This document shows positions 25,344-33,997 of a DNA stretch of 50,936 bases, in pieces. Each line of letters starts with the position of its first letter. Position 1 is the stretch's first letter. The translations under genes were made by a program, and so were the position numbers. This DNA is from Anaerolineaceae bacterium UBA3924 (GTDB taxonomy: Bacteria; Chloroflexota; Anaerolineae; Anaerolineales; Anaerolineaceae): assembly GCA_002385985.1 (NCBI GenBank), contig DGEO01000020.1:82544-133479 (forward strand), read 5' to 3'. The notes beneath the pieces are model-generated. The model saw nothing but the letters and a program-made list of their open reading frames with translations. It was not told where the DNA came from and ran no database searches.

Positions 25344-26321
25344 ATGATCACCCTGACCGACGTTTACAAAGTGTACGACCAGGGGGACCAGCGGGTGGCC
25401 GCCCTGAACGGAGTCAGCCTGCACGTGCCCAGGGGGGAGATCTTCGGCGTGCTCGGCCCAAGCGGCGCCGGAAAGAGCACGCTGATCCGCTGCGTCAACC
25501 TGCTGGAGCGGCCGACCTCCGGGTCGGTGCAGGTGGCCGGCCAGGAGATGACCCGCCTGTCGCCTGAAGGGCTGCGCCGTGCCCGCCAGCGCATTGGCAT
25601 GATCTTCCAGCACTTCAATTTGCTCAACTCGCGCACCGTGGCCGGTAACGTGGCCTACCCGCTGGAAATTAGCGGCTGCTCTGCGGACGAGCGACAGCGC
25701 CGCGTGGCCGAGCTGCTCTCGCTGGTGGGCCTGAGCGACAAGGCCAACGCCTACCCGTCGCAGCTTTCAGGCGGGCAGAAGCAGCGCGTGGGCATCGCCC
25801 GCGCCCTGGCCAATAACCCGGACGTGCTGCTGTCAGACGAGGCCACCTCGGCGCTGGACCCACAGAACACCATCGCCATCCTCAACCTGCTGCGCGACCT
25901 GAACCAGCGCCTGGGGCTGACCATCCTGCTGATCACCCACGAGATGAACGTGGTCAAGCAGGTCTGCCGCAGCGTGGCCATCATGGAGGAAGGCCGGATT
26001 ATCGAGCAGGGCACCGTTTCCCGGCTGGTCTCCTCGCCCGGCTCACACCTGGCCAGGGCTCTGCTGCCGCCGCTCGATCCTCCGCCGGTGTCGCCCGGCA
26101 CAACCACGGCCATCATCACCTTCATCGGTGCGCTGGCCGACCAGCCGGTGCTCAGCAGCCTGGTGCGGCAGTTCGACGTCGAGGTCAACATCCTGTCTGG
26201 CAGCATCCAGAACGTGGGCGGCCAGCGGGTCGGCCAGCTGCAGGTGGGCCTGCGGGGAGGGCAGGTCAGCCAGGCGCTGGATCACCTGCGCCGTCTGGGC
26301 CTGCGCGTGGAGGTGCATTGA
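25344..26321 (+). CDS. metN: Methionine-type ABC importer, ATPase MetN
   Basis: This 325-residue ATPase powers the MetNI importer. Walker A is GPSGAGKST (about residues 37-45), the signature is LSGGQKQRVGIARAL, Walker B is VLLSDEATSALDP, and the H-loop is LLITHEMNVV. The last 80 or so residues (TTTAIITFIGALADQPVLSS onward) form the NIL/ACT-like domain that in MetN binds methionine and inhibits transport, so feedback control is likely. It starts 108 bases after metQ and its stop shares one base with the metI start codon. Confidence 0.94.
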   Translation: MITLTDVYKVYDQGDQRVAALNGVSLHVPRGEIFGVLGPSGAGKSTLIRCVNLLERPTSGSVQVAGQEMTRLSPEGLRRARQRIGMIFQHFNLLNSRTVAGNVAYPLEISGCSADERQRRVAELLSLVGLSDKANAYPSQLSGGQKQRVGIARALANNPDVLLSDEATSALDPQNTIAILNLLRDLNQRLGLTILLITHEMNVVKQVCRSVAIMEEGRIIEQGTVSRLVSSPGSHLARALLPPLDPPPVSPGTTTAIITFIGALADQPVLSSLVRQFDVEVNILSGSIQNVGGQRVGQLQVGLRGGQVSQALDHLRRLGLRVEVH

Positions 26322-26977
26322 TGGAGTGGAGCATCTGGCTGCCGGTGCTGTGGACCAGCACCCTTGACACACTCTACATGGTTATGGTTGCCACCTTCTT
26401 CACCGTGCTTTTCGGCCTGCCGCTGGGGGTTCTGCTGGTCGCCACGGACCGCAGCGGGCTGATGCCGGCCCCGCTGGTCAACCAGATCCTGGGCACAGTG
26501 GTCAACGCTGCCCGCTCGCTGCCCTTCATCATCCTGCTGGTGGTGGTCATCCCCATCACACGCCTGCTCACCGGCACGACCATCGGCGCGACGGCAGCCA
26601 TCGTGCCGCTCTCGCTGGCGGCGATTCCATTCTTTGCCCGCGTGTCCGAGACCTCCCTGCGCGAGGTGGATCGGGGGTTGATCGAAGCGGCGCAGTCCAT
26701 GGGCTCCAGCCCCTGGCAGATCATCACCCGGGTGCTGATCCCCGAAGCGCTGCCCTCGCTGGTGCTGGGGACGGCCATTACCATCATCAACCTGATCGGC
26801 TACTCGGCCATGGCCGGGGCGATCGGCGGCGGCGGGCTGGGCGATCTGGCCATCCGCTACGGCTACCAGCGCTACGAAACCGGCATCCTGGTGGTCACGG
26901 TTCTGATCCTGATTGTGATGGTTCAGGGGCTACAGGCGCTGGGGAACATGCTTGCCCGGCGGCTCTCCCGAAAGTGA
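26321..26977 (+). CDS. metI: Methionine-type ABC importer, permease MetI
   Basis: This 218-residue permease has five predicted membrane helices and the MetI-specific EAA region (SLREVDRGLIEAAQSMGSSP then WQIITRVLIPEALPS). The sequence NLIGYSAMAGAIGGGGLGDL is a strong family marker. The ATG at 26321 shares its A with the metN stop and has GGAGGTG upstream; a TTG three bases earlier is less likely. It is the last gene of the operon. The downstream spacer contains an inverted repeat that can pair with the ribosome site of the next gene. Confidence 0.94.
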   Translation: MEWSIWLPVLWTSTLDTLYMVMVATFFTVLFGLPLGVLLVATDRSGLMPAPLVNQILGTVVNAARSLPFIILLVVVIPITRLLTGTTIGATAAIVPLSLAAIPFFARVSETSLREVDRGLIEAAQSMGSSPWQIITRVLIPEALPSLVLGTAITIINLIGYSAMAGAIGGGGLGDLAIRYGYQRYETGILVVTVLILIVMVQGLQALGNMLARRLSRK

Positions 26978-26985
26978 CGGCGTTC

Positions 26986-27044
26986 TCCCTCCTCGGTTGA
27001 GACTATAATCCCCTCATCAAACGGTGATCAAGAACGAGGAGGGA
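26986..27044 (+). promoter_or_regulatory. Inverted repeat able to mask the glycosyltransferase ribosome site
   Basis: TCCCTCCTCG (26986-26995) is perfectly complementary to CGAGGAGGGA (27035-27044). The latter contains the GAGGAGGG ribosome site of the gene at 27048. A TATAAT (27004-27009, weak -35) lies in the loop. Transcripts reading through from metI would carry both arms and hide the site; those starting inside the loop would not. Confidence 0.5.
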
Positions 27045-27047
27045 TGG

Positions 27048-28271
27048 ATGCGCATCCTGATGCCCACTATTGGCACGCGCGGTGACCTGCAGCCCTACGT
27101 GGCCCTGGCACTGGGGCTGCAGGCACGCGGTCACCGGCCCACTCTGGCGACTCACCCGTTATTTCGCTCGCTGGTGGAATCCTACTGCCTGGACTTTGCC
27201 CCCATCGGCCCGGATATTGACCTGGGCCGGGAGGTGGCCATCATCCGCGGCCGGTCGCCCAACTGGGTGGCCGGGTTTCTGCGTGTGATGCGGTTTACGT
27301 TCTCCATGCTGGAGCAGGCTTACCCTGACCTGCTGGCGCTGGCCCGCCAGACAGACCTGATGGTGGTGTCGCACACAGCCGCAGGCAGCATCGAGGCTGA
27401 CGCACTGGACCTGCCGCGCGTCAGCGTCACCCTGATGCCCCAGGCCATACCCGCACCCGATCCGCAAGCGCCGCTCTGGAAGCGCGCTCTGGGCGGGCTG
27501 GCCGGCGCGGGCATGGGGCTGGTGATGACCCGCCCGCTGAACCAGATCCGCCAAAAAGTGGGCCTCCCGCCCATGGGCCAGACCGGGATCACATCTCCAT
27601 CCCTCAACCTGATTCCCCTCTCGCCGCTGGTCTCGCCGCCCGATCCACGCTGGGAGCCGCGCCACAGGGTGACCGGCTACTGGTTCGCCCCCGCCCCGGA
27701 GAGCTGGACCCCGCCGGATGACCTGGCGCGGTTTCTGGAAGCAGGCCCTCCGCCGGTGGTGGTCAGTCTGGGCGCCATGGCCATCAGCGGGAACGACGCC
27801 CGCGAAGCGGCGGAAGTCTTCGTCCGTGCGATCCAGCAGGCCGGCGTGCGGGCCATCCTGCAGGGCTGGGAGGAACCGCTGAGTACCATATCCCTGCCCG
27901 AAAGCATCCTGCCCGCCGGATCTATCCCACATGAATGGTTATTGCCCCGCGCCTCCGCGTTTATCCACCACGGCGGGTTTGGCTCCACCTCAGCCGGCCT
28001 GCGAGCCGGGATCCCCTCCATGGCCGTCCCGCACATCATCGACCAGTTCCTCTGGGGGAATAAGCTGCACGAACTGGGTGTGGGACCAAAGCCAATACCA
28101 AGGGGGAAGCTGAAGGTCGAACCGCTGGCCGCCGCCCTGCGGGAGCTTGTGGATAACCCGGAAATGAAAGCCCGCAGCGCAGAACTGGGGGAAGCAGTTC
28201 GTGGTGAGAATGGGGTCGAGGCGGCGGTCGGGTTGATAGAGGGGGTGTTCCAAAAAGCTTCACACGTCTAA
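27048..28271 (+). CDS. UGT/GT28-like glycosyltransferase (GT-B fold)
   Basis: This 407-residue enzyme resembles the family that glycosylates sterols, antibiotics and other lipophilic acceptors with nucleotide sugars. The N-terminus (RILMPTIGTRGDLQPYVALA) is the acceptor-side start of GT1/GT28 proteins. The donor domain has VVVSLGAMA and the signature LLPRASAFIHHGGFGSTSAG with PHIIDQFLWGNKL, the usual nucleotide-sugar pocket. The ATG at 27048 has an ideal GAGGAGGG. No signal peptide or helix is present, so it acts in the cytoplasm. It is the only gene between two transporter operons; acceptor and donor are unknown. Confidence 0.88.
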   Translation: MRILMPTIGTRGDLQPYVALALGLQARGHRPTLATHPLFRSLVESYCLDFAPIGPDIDLGREVAIIRGRSPNWVAGFLRVMRFTFSMLEQAYPDLLALARQTDLMVVSHTAAGSIEADALDLPRVSVTLMPQAIPAPDPQAPLWKRALGGLAGAGMGLVMTRPLNQIRQKVGLPPMGQTGITSPSLNLIPLSPLVSPPDPRWEPRHRVTGYWFAPAPESWTPPDDLARFLEAGPPPVVVSLGAMAISGNDAREAAEVFVRAIQQAGVRAILQGWEEPLSTISLPESILPAGSIPHEWLLPRASAFIHHGGFGSTSAGLRAGIPSMAVPHIIDQFLWGNKLHELGVGPKPIPRGKLKVEPLAAALRELVDNPEMKARSAELGEAVRGENGVEAAVGLIEGVFQKASHV

Positions 28272-28276
28272 ACAAA

Positions 28277-28300
28277 TGCGTCGATTGGACAATTGACGCA
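28277..28300. repeat. 11-bp near-perfect inverted repeat abutting the -35 box
   Basis: TGCGTCGATTG and CAATTGACGCA (one mismatch) are separated by GA, and end exactly where the -35 element of the second transporter operon begins. It can be an operator, or a terminator of the preceding gene since it lies 5 bases after that stop codon. Confidence 0.6.
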
Positions 28301-28342
28301 TTGACTTTAACCTGTCTTCTGTCTACAATAGTCTGTAGACAG
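28301..28342 (+). promoter_or_regulatory. Promoter of the second transporter operon with overlapping operator-like palindrome
   Basis: TTGACT (28301-28306) and TACAAT (28324-28329) are 17 bases apart. CTGTCTAC (28319-28326) and GTAGACAG (28335-28342) form an 8-bp inverted repeat around AATAGTCT that covers the -10 box, typical of a repressor site. The leader to the start at 28561 is about 225 bases and I see no gene in it. Confidence 0.6.
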
Positions 28343-28560
28343 TCCATGTCTCATTTCGTCTCCTAAATATTGTTATCGCGCATATGGAGTGACCTTGCCT
28401 GTCGCTCGATAGGGGGATTACTGGTACCAATTCAGCGATTGGTATTTTTCCACTGCTATCTACTTCAAGAAATGAGGTGATCAACTGTAAAGAATCACTG
28501 CATTGTTCATGATTCCTTTTCAGTCTGTATTTCGAATTTTGAACCGCCATGGAGAATCGA

Positions 28561-30252
28561 ATGAACAAGAGGGTATGCCTTAACTGTTTGCTGGTCATCG
28601 TCTTCCTCCTCTCGCTGGTTGGCTGCGCCCCCGGCGACCAGGCTGGCGCTACCGGAAATGAACCTGCGCCAGCTGCATCATCCCAACCTCAGGGAAACAC
28701 ACCGGAAGCGGAGGAACCCGCCAAGAAAGGCGGAGACTTGATTATCGCCGTTCCGGCCAACCTGGAGCCAGCTTCCTTTGATGGCCATATCGATCCCTTC
28801 CAATCCACCTGGCTGTATGACTCGTTTATTTCTGATCCCCTGCTGATTCTGGCCCCCAACGGCGAGTACCAGCCTGCTCTCGCAGAACGATGGGAACTCT
28901 CCGAAGATGGCAAGTCGTGGACGTTCTATCTTCGCGATGATGTTTACTTCCAGGATGGCACTCCATTCAATGCTGAAGCCGTCAAGTACAACTTCGAACG
29001 CGTAAAGGATCCTGCTCTGGGGTCCGCTCAGCTCAGTGACGACCTGGGACCCATCAAGTCAGTAGAAGTCGTTGACGAGTTCACAGTCCGTCTGAACTAC
29101 GATGCGCCCTGGGCTACTCTGCTGGACGGGCTGCGCCGCATGCCGATTTGGTCACCCACCGCCGCGGATAAGTACGACAAGAATGAGTTCGACAAGCACC
29201 TCGTCGGCACCGGGCCATTCCTCTTCACGGAATGGGTTGCGAACGATCACGTGACCTTCACGCGCTGGGAGGACTACGGAGGGTGGAATCCAATTCAGAA
29301 CCACGAGGGTCCGGTGTACCTGAACTCGGTAACTATTCGCTTCATCGGTGAGGAAGCCGTGCTTGGCGGTGTTGTCGCCAATGGTAATGCGCATATTGCC
29401 CAGGAGCTGCCTGCCGCGTACGTCGTCGATTACCAAGACACTCAGGATGCGACCCTGATGACTGGTTACCAGGCAGGGACAGGCCTGCAGTGGGTCATGA
29501 ATACGACCAGCCCACCGCTCGATCAGCTCAAAGTGCGTCAGGCCTTGCTGTACGCCACAGATCAGGATGAAATCAATGAGATCCTGTATGACGGGCTGTA
29601 CCTGACCCAGAAGGGACCTTTGAACAGCGTCCATCCGTGCTACTGGGATGGGGTCGAGACAATGTACCCGTTTGATCTAGAAAAAGCTGCTTCACTGCTC
29701 GAAGAAGCTGGCTGGCGAGATGAAAACGGCGACGGGATCCGAGAGGCTCACGGCGTGCCGGGTGTGGAAAACGGTGCCCCTCTCATCATCCGGTTCTCAG
29801 CCCTGCATCATGAGGAAATCGGTGAAGCACTGCAGCTTACCTACAAGGAAATTGGCATTGACCTGAAAGTCGAGGTTATTCCCGGCCCTGTGCAGCTGGA
29901 CCGGGTAAACCAGCGTGACTTTGAGCTCATGTACGAACGACAGCGCTCCCCAGATCCCCGCATCCTCGACCAGATCTGGAATTCGAAATACGATCAACCC
30001 GGTGGTTGGGCCTGGAGCGGCTTGAAGATTGCTGAAGTTGACCAGCTCCTGGAGGAAATTGCCGCGTCATCGGACATCGAATACCGCTGCGAACTGGCCA
30101 AAGATGTTCAGCGTATCGTAATGGAAAATGCCGGCATGCTCCCAACCCTCAGCCAGCCGGTCTATTACGCGGTTGACAATAGCGTTAAGGACTTCCTCTT
30201 GGGCGCTGAAGGCAACTGGTTCTTCCTCAACAACGCCTACATCGTAGATTAA
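28561..30252 (+). CDS. ABC transporter family-5 substrate-binding lipoprotein
   Basis: This 563-residue binding protein is homologous in type to that at 962. The ATG at 28561 has GGAGAA just upstream; an ATG 12 bases earlier lacks a ribosome site. A signal peptide ends in LVGC, followed by a Gly/Pro/Ala/Glu linker (about residues 22-55). Typical SBP_bac_5 segments are DGTPFNAEAVKYNFERVKD, GTGPFLFTEWVANDHVTF and GDGIREAHG. Codon use shows more A/T at third positions than neighbouring regions, which may mean later acquisition (inference). It heads the second ATPase-less importer operon. Confidence 0.92.
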   Translation: MNKRVCLNCLLVIVFLLSLVGCAPGDQAGATGNEPAPAASSQPQGNTPEAEEPAKKGGDLIIAVPANLEPASFDGHIDPFQSTWLYDSFISDPLLILAPNGEYQPALAERWELSEDGKSWTFYLRDDVYFQDGTPFNAEAVKYNFERVKDPALGSAQLSDDLGPIKSVEVVDEFTVRLNYDAPWATLLDGLRRMPIWSPTAADKYDKNEFDKHLVGTGPFLFTEWVANDHVTFTRWEDYGGWNPIQNHEGPVYLNSVTIRFIGEEAVLGGVVANGNAHIAQELPAAYVVDYQDTQDATLMTGYQAGTGLQWVMNTTSPPLDQLKVRQALLYATDQDEINEILYDGLYLTQKGPLNSVHPCYWDGVETMYPFDLEKAASLLEEAGWRDENGDGIREAHGVPGVENGAPLIIRFSALHHEEIGEALQLTYKEIGIDLKVEVIPGPVQLDRVNQRDFELMYERQRSPDPRILDQIWNSKYDQPGGWAWSGLKIAEVDQLLEEIAASSDIEYRCELAKDVQRIVMENAGMLPTLSQPVYYAVDNSVKDFLLGAEGNWFFLNNAYIVD

Positions 30253-30261
30253 TGTCTCAAA

Positions 30262-30296
30262 GCAAAAGAGGGGGCAGAGACTGCCCCCTCTTTTGC
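30262..30296 (+). terminator. 16-bp perfect hairpin between the binding-protein and permease genes
   Basis: GCAAAAGAGGGGGCAG and its exact complement flank AGA. The 3' arm ends in TTTTGC. Its place between genes of one operon suggests partial termination or processing, which would give more binding protein than permease. Confidence 0.7.
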
Positions 30297-30309
30297 CTAT
30301 GGAGTGAAT

Positions 30310-31242
30310 ATGCGCCAGTATATTTTTAACCGTCTCTTACAGATGATTCCTGTCCTTTTCCTCGTCTCCATTATCATCTTTTTTATCATGCATGCGCTGC
30401 CCGGAGACCCGGCCATGCTGATGCTGGCTGGCGCAGAGGGCGGCGCCGTGACTCCCGAACGAATTGCGGAGCTGCGCGCCCAGATGGGGCTTGATGATCC
30501 GCTGCATATCCAGTATTTCAGGTTTATCACTGGAGCTGTTCGAGGTGACCTGGGGACTTCCATTCGTCTTCGCACGCCTGTCACCCAGCTCATCGCTGAG
30601 CGGTTCTCCTCCACACTCCAGCTAAGCCTAGTCGGCCTGGGGTTCTCAATCACCTTCGGCTTGATTCTGGGCATCCTGGCGGCGCTGAAGCAAAACAGCT
30701 GGTTCGATATGATCAGCATGGTCTTTTCATATATTGGTGTATCCATGCCCATCTTCTGGCTCGGTTTGCTGCTCATTTTAATCTTCTGCTTCCAGTTGAA
30801 CTGGTTTGAACCCGCAGGCGGCACAGGGTTCAAATCGCTCATCCTGCCCGGTATCACACTCGGTCTATCATCTGCAGGGATCGTTAGCCGCCTGACACGA
30901 TCCAGCCTTATTGAGGTTCTTAACGAAGATTACATTCGCACAGCCCGGGGTAAAGGCCTCAAAGAAATTGGTGTCATCCTCCACCACGCCTTGCAGAACT
31001 CAATGATCCCGGTTGTGACCATGATCGGTCTGCAATTTGGCTCCATGCTCGCCGGCGCAGTGGTTACCGAAACCGTGTTCAGCCGCCCGGGTCTGGGTAG
31101 ACTGATCGTCAATGCGATTCTCTGGAAAGACTATCCCCTGGTACAGGGGTCGGTCCTGGTGCTGGCGTTAATCTACCTGTTGGTCAACCTGCTTGTTGAT
31201 ATCTCCTACGCCTGGCTGGACCCGCGTATTCATTACAACTAA
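30310..31242 (+). CDS. ABC transporter permease, DppB/OppB type
   Basis: This 310-residue permease begins RQYIFNRLLQMIPVLFLVSI and carries the periplasmic ALPGDPAMLMLAG motif. The EAA-loop region TARGKGLKEIGVILHHALQN (about residues 215-234) contacts an ATPase. The ATG at 30310 has GGAG 5 bases upstream; a GTG 6 bases earlier overlaps that site. It corresponds in order and type to the permease at 2591, but the two differ throughout, so this is not a recent duplication. Confidence 0.93.
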   Translation: MRQYIFNRLLQMIPVLFLVSIIIFFIMHALPGDPAMLMLAGAEGGAVTPERIAELRAQMGLDDPLHIQYFRFITGAVRGDLGTSIRLRTPVTQLIAERFSSTLQLSLVGLGFSITFGLILGILAALKQNSWFDMISMVFSYIGVSMPIFWLGLLLILIFCFQLNWFEPAGGTGFKSLILPGITLGLSSAGIVSRLTRSSLIEVLNEDYIRTARGKGLKEIGVILHHALQNSMIPVVTMIGLQFGSMLAGAVVTETVFSRPGLGRLIVNAILWKDYPLVQGSVLVLALIYLLVNLLVDISYAWLDPRIHYN

Positions 31243-31320
31243 TAAACCGGCAGGGCACTTCGTCCCCCGGGGTTCGCTAAGGTAGGTTCCAACAGTTGTT
31301 TATCGTTCCAGGAGTTCTTA

Positions 31321-32229
31321 ATGAATGCTGTTATGGATCACAACACAAAATTCAGCCAGGTGGAAAAAATATCACGTACCAGAGCAAAGCTCGACCAGTT
31401 CGCTTATCGATGGCGTCTGTTTTCCCGAAACAAGGGAGCCATGGTTGGACTGGTCATTCTTATTGCCTGGCTGTCTGTCATGATATTCGCCGATTCCATT
31501 GTCCCCTATCCGCCGCTGGATAAAGTCACCAGAGCGCGCCAGGCACCTTCGGCAGAATTCTGGTTTGGTTCGGATATGCTGGGACGTGATATGTTCAGCC
31601 GGGTGCTTTATGGTTCCCGAATTTCCCTAGCACTCGGTGTAATTAGCGTGATCATCGGGGCAGTCCCGGGAACAGCACTGGGCTTGATAGCGGGGTACTT
31701 TGGAGGCAAAGTGGATGACATCATCATGCGGGTGTTGGATGCCCTGCTCGCCTTTCCGGGTATCCTGCTCGCATTGGTGATCATCGCCTCGCTGGGCCCA
31801 TCCATTCAGAATGTTATGATCGCAGTGGGTATCTCAACGCTGCCCCAGTACGCCCGGCTGGTACGCGGCAGTGTGTTGACCATCAAGGAACTGGTGTACA
31901 TAGAAGCCGCCCGTGTTATCGGCTGCAAACCAATCCGGATCATGTTGCATCATATCTTGCCTAATGCTATCTCTCCCATCATCGTGTTGTCCACCCTGCA
32001 GGTTGGCAACGCCATTCTGGTGGGATCAGGTCTGAGCTTCCTTGGGCTTGGCGCCCAACCACCCGCAGCAGAATGGGGATTGATGACCGCCGCAGGCCGT
32101 GAGCTTCTGAGCAAGGCCTGGTGGATCTCTACATTCCCGGGACTGGCAATCCTGAGCGTGGTAATGGCGTTCAATCTGGTGGGCGATGGCCTTCGCGTGG
32201 CACTGGATCCGCGCATGAAGGTTGGATAA
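31321..32229 (+). CDS. ABC transporter permease, DppC/OppC type
   Basis: This 302-residue permease has a cytoplasmic N-terminal extension, the DppC marker FWFGSDMLGRDMFSRVLYGS (about residues 80-99) and the EAA loop EAARVIGCKPIRIMLHHILP (about 196-215). AGGAG lies 7 bases before the ATG. The gene is 78 bases past its partner permease. No ATPase gene follows; the next gene is an amidohydrolase, mirroring the operon at 962-6684. Confidence 0.93.
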   Translation: MNAVMDHNTKFSQVEKISRTRAKLDQFAYRWRLFSRNKGAMVGLVILIAWLSVMIFADSIVPYPPLDKVTRARQAPSAEFWFGSDMLGRDMFSRVLYGSRISLALGVISVIIGAVPGTALGLIAGYFGGKVDDIIMRVLDALLAFPGILLALVIIASLGPSIQNVMIAVGISTLPQYARLVRGSVLTIKELVYIEAARVIGCKPIRIMLHHILPNAISPIIVLSTLQVGNAILVGSGLSFLGLGAQPPAAEWGLMTAAGRELLSKAWWISTFPGLAILSVVMAFNLVGDGLRVALDPRMKVG

Positions 32230-32355
32230 CCCCGGTGATCAAATCAGTAATGCGCCTCCATCATCAGGCGGCATCAACACCAGTTTTCACGCTGAAAAAC
32301 CCTGACATATCCGGTAGTGCAGGCTCGATTTCAGGCTGGAATAGATCCGAGGTGA

Positions 32356-33855
32356 ATGGTGGAACAGGAAACCGTTGATCTGGTAATAGAGCACGGCAGC
32401 GTGCTGACCATGGACTCAGACGACCGCCTGATTAATGATGGTGCGGTAGCCATTCGAGGCCATTCGATCGTCGCCGTAGGATCAGCCGGTGAAATCTCAC
32501 GCCGGTACCGTGCAGCCGAAAAACTGAACGCAGTTGGCAAAGTGGTCATGCCCGGGCTGGTGGACACCTACGGTCACGCCGGGCACGGCCTGATCAAAGG
32601 ACTGTACCATCCCGCGCACGGCTGGCCTTCGGGATCCTTCTACTTCCACGCCACCAGCGCAGATTGGTGGTACGCGGAAGGGTTGCTATCGGCAGTGGAA
32701 CGCGTGCGCTTTGGCACCACCATCGGGCAGACCGTGGTCGGAGCCACCCCGGCACGGATGGATTCTCCCATCTTCGCCGACAGGCTGGCTGAAGCTGCTG
32801 TTCAGGTTGGCCTGCGGGCAGTGCTGGGCGTCGGCCCGCCTGACCCGCTCATCAGCCATCTGGATGAGCCCTGGAGCGGTACTTATTGGGAAAACGGACA
32901 GCCTGTCACCCGTACTTTTTGCTTTGAAGACACTGTGCGCAGCAGCATTGATGTCATCCGCCGCTGGAACCACCAGGCGGATGAGCGCATCCAGATTGCG
33001 CTCCATTACCCGTACCTGTTCGGCCGTCTGGCAGCGCACCCGCGCATCCCCTTCCAGTACCGGCCTGCTGAGCACGTCCCGGTCATGATCGAGCGCGCCG
33101 AAGAAATGAAGAATCTGGCGGATGAGTTCGAGCTTCTTCTTCACTCGCATGCCTTCGCCGGCTCGCTGAGCTTTGCCCTGCAGCACTACGGCGCAGAGCG
33201 TGTCAGCAGGCTGCTGGATGGGAAAGTCGCTCTGGCGCACTGCAACGCTCTGGGAGCGGAAGAAATCGAAGTCCTGGGCAGCCACGGGACAGGTATCTGC
33301 GTGGTGCCGTTTACCCATGAGAACATCCTATACGGATCCTGCCCGGTGATCGAACTGCTGGATGCTGGCGCCAATGTCACCATTTCAACCGATGGCACCG
33401 CACCCTACTGCTCCTACGACCTTTTCAAAGAGATCTCCCGGGCCATCTGGGCACAGTGGCAGCGCTTCCAGGACCAGACGGTACTTCCGCCAGGCAAAGC
33501 GCTGCGCATGGTGACCATCGACGCAGCCCGCGCCCTGGGCATGGACCACCTGGTTGGCTCGCTCGAACCTGGCAAGCGGGCGGACATTATTCTGGTTGAC
33601 TTCAACCGTCCGCATCTGGTCCCAAACACGAACATCCCCCGCCAGCTGGCCTTTTACACCAGCGGCAGTGACGTGGATACCGTGATCATCAACGGCCAGA
33701 TCATTATGCTCGGCCGCAAGGTTCTGACCGTGGACGAAGAGGAAGTGATTGCCTTCGCCCGCGAAGAAGCTGCACGGGCATTCGCTCGCCAGGATCTCAG
33801 CCATTTCACAGAAATGAACGCAGCCTTCTGGCAGGGATCGCGCTACGATGGTTAG
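32356..33855 (+). CDS. TRZ/ATZ-like amidohydrolase with altered HxH motif
   Basis: This 499-residue amidohydrolase resembles the cytosine-deaminase/atrazine-chlorohydrolase branch: N-terminal beta-sandwich (DLVIEHGSVLTMDSDDRLIN), barrel strands with LLLHSHAFAG, ALAHCNAL and TISTDGTAPY, and the C-terminal GSLEPGKRADIILVDFN. The first metal-binding motif, normally HxH after PGLVxxH, reads PGLVDTYGHAGHG, with Tyr for the first His; the remaining expected His and Asp are present. GAGGTGA precedes the ATG. As the last gene of the second importer operon it probably processes the imported compound. Substrate and metal content are uncertain. Confidence 0.87.
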   Translation: MVEQETVDLVIEHGSVLTMDSDDRLINDGAVAIRGHSIVAVGSAGEISRRYRAAEKLNAVGKVVMPGLVDTYGHAGHGLIKGLYHPAHGWPSGSFYFHATSADWWYAEGLLSAVERVRFGTTIGQTVVGATPARMDSPIFADRLAEAAVQVGLRAVLGVGPPDPLISHLDEPWSGTYWENGQPVTRTFCFEDTVRSSIDVIRRWNHQADERIQIALHYPYLFGRLAAHPRIPFQYRPAEHVPVMIERAEEMKNLADEFELLLHSHAFAGSLSFALQHYGAERVSRLLDGKVALAHCNALGAEEIEVLGSHGTGICVVPFTHENILYGSCPVIELLDAGANVTISTDGTAPYCSYDLFKEISRAIWAQWQRFQDQTVLPPGKALRMVTIDAARALGMDHLVGSLEPGKRADIILVDFNRPHLVPNTNIPRQLAFYTSGSDVDTVIINGQIIMLGRKVLTVDEEEVIAFAREEAARAFARQDLSHFTEMNAAFWQGSRYDG

Positions 33856-33943
33856 TTGACGGTTTTTTTCGCCAGCTTGGTTTACGAGATTTAAATCCAG
33901 GCATTTTCGCCATGGGTGCATCTGGCTGATAATGCGAATCAAG

Positions 33944-33980
33944 AAAGCCTGGCGACACCAATAAGATGCTGCCAGGCTTT
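33944..33980. terminator. Hairpin between convergent amidohydrolase and DUF368 genes
   Basis: AAAGCCTGGC and GCCAGGCTTT form a 10-bp perfect stem around a 17-base loop. With A and T ends on both sides it can work in either direction. Confidence 0.65.
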
Positions 33981-33997
33981 GTGTAATCGGTTCTCGC

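Noticed and set aside
28272..33855. Second importer operon as a mobile element
   Set aside because: Codon use looks somewhat more AT-rich, but there is no integrase, transposase or flanking repeat to support mobility.
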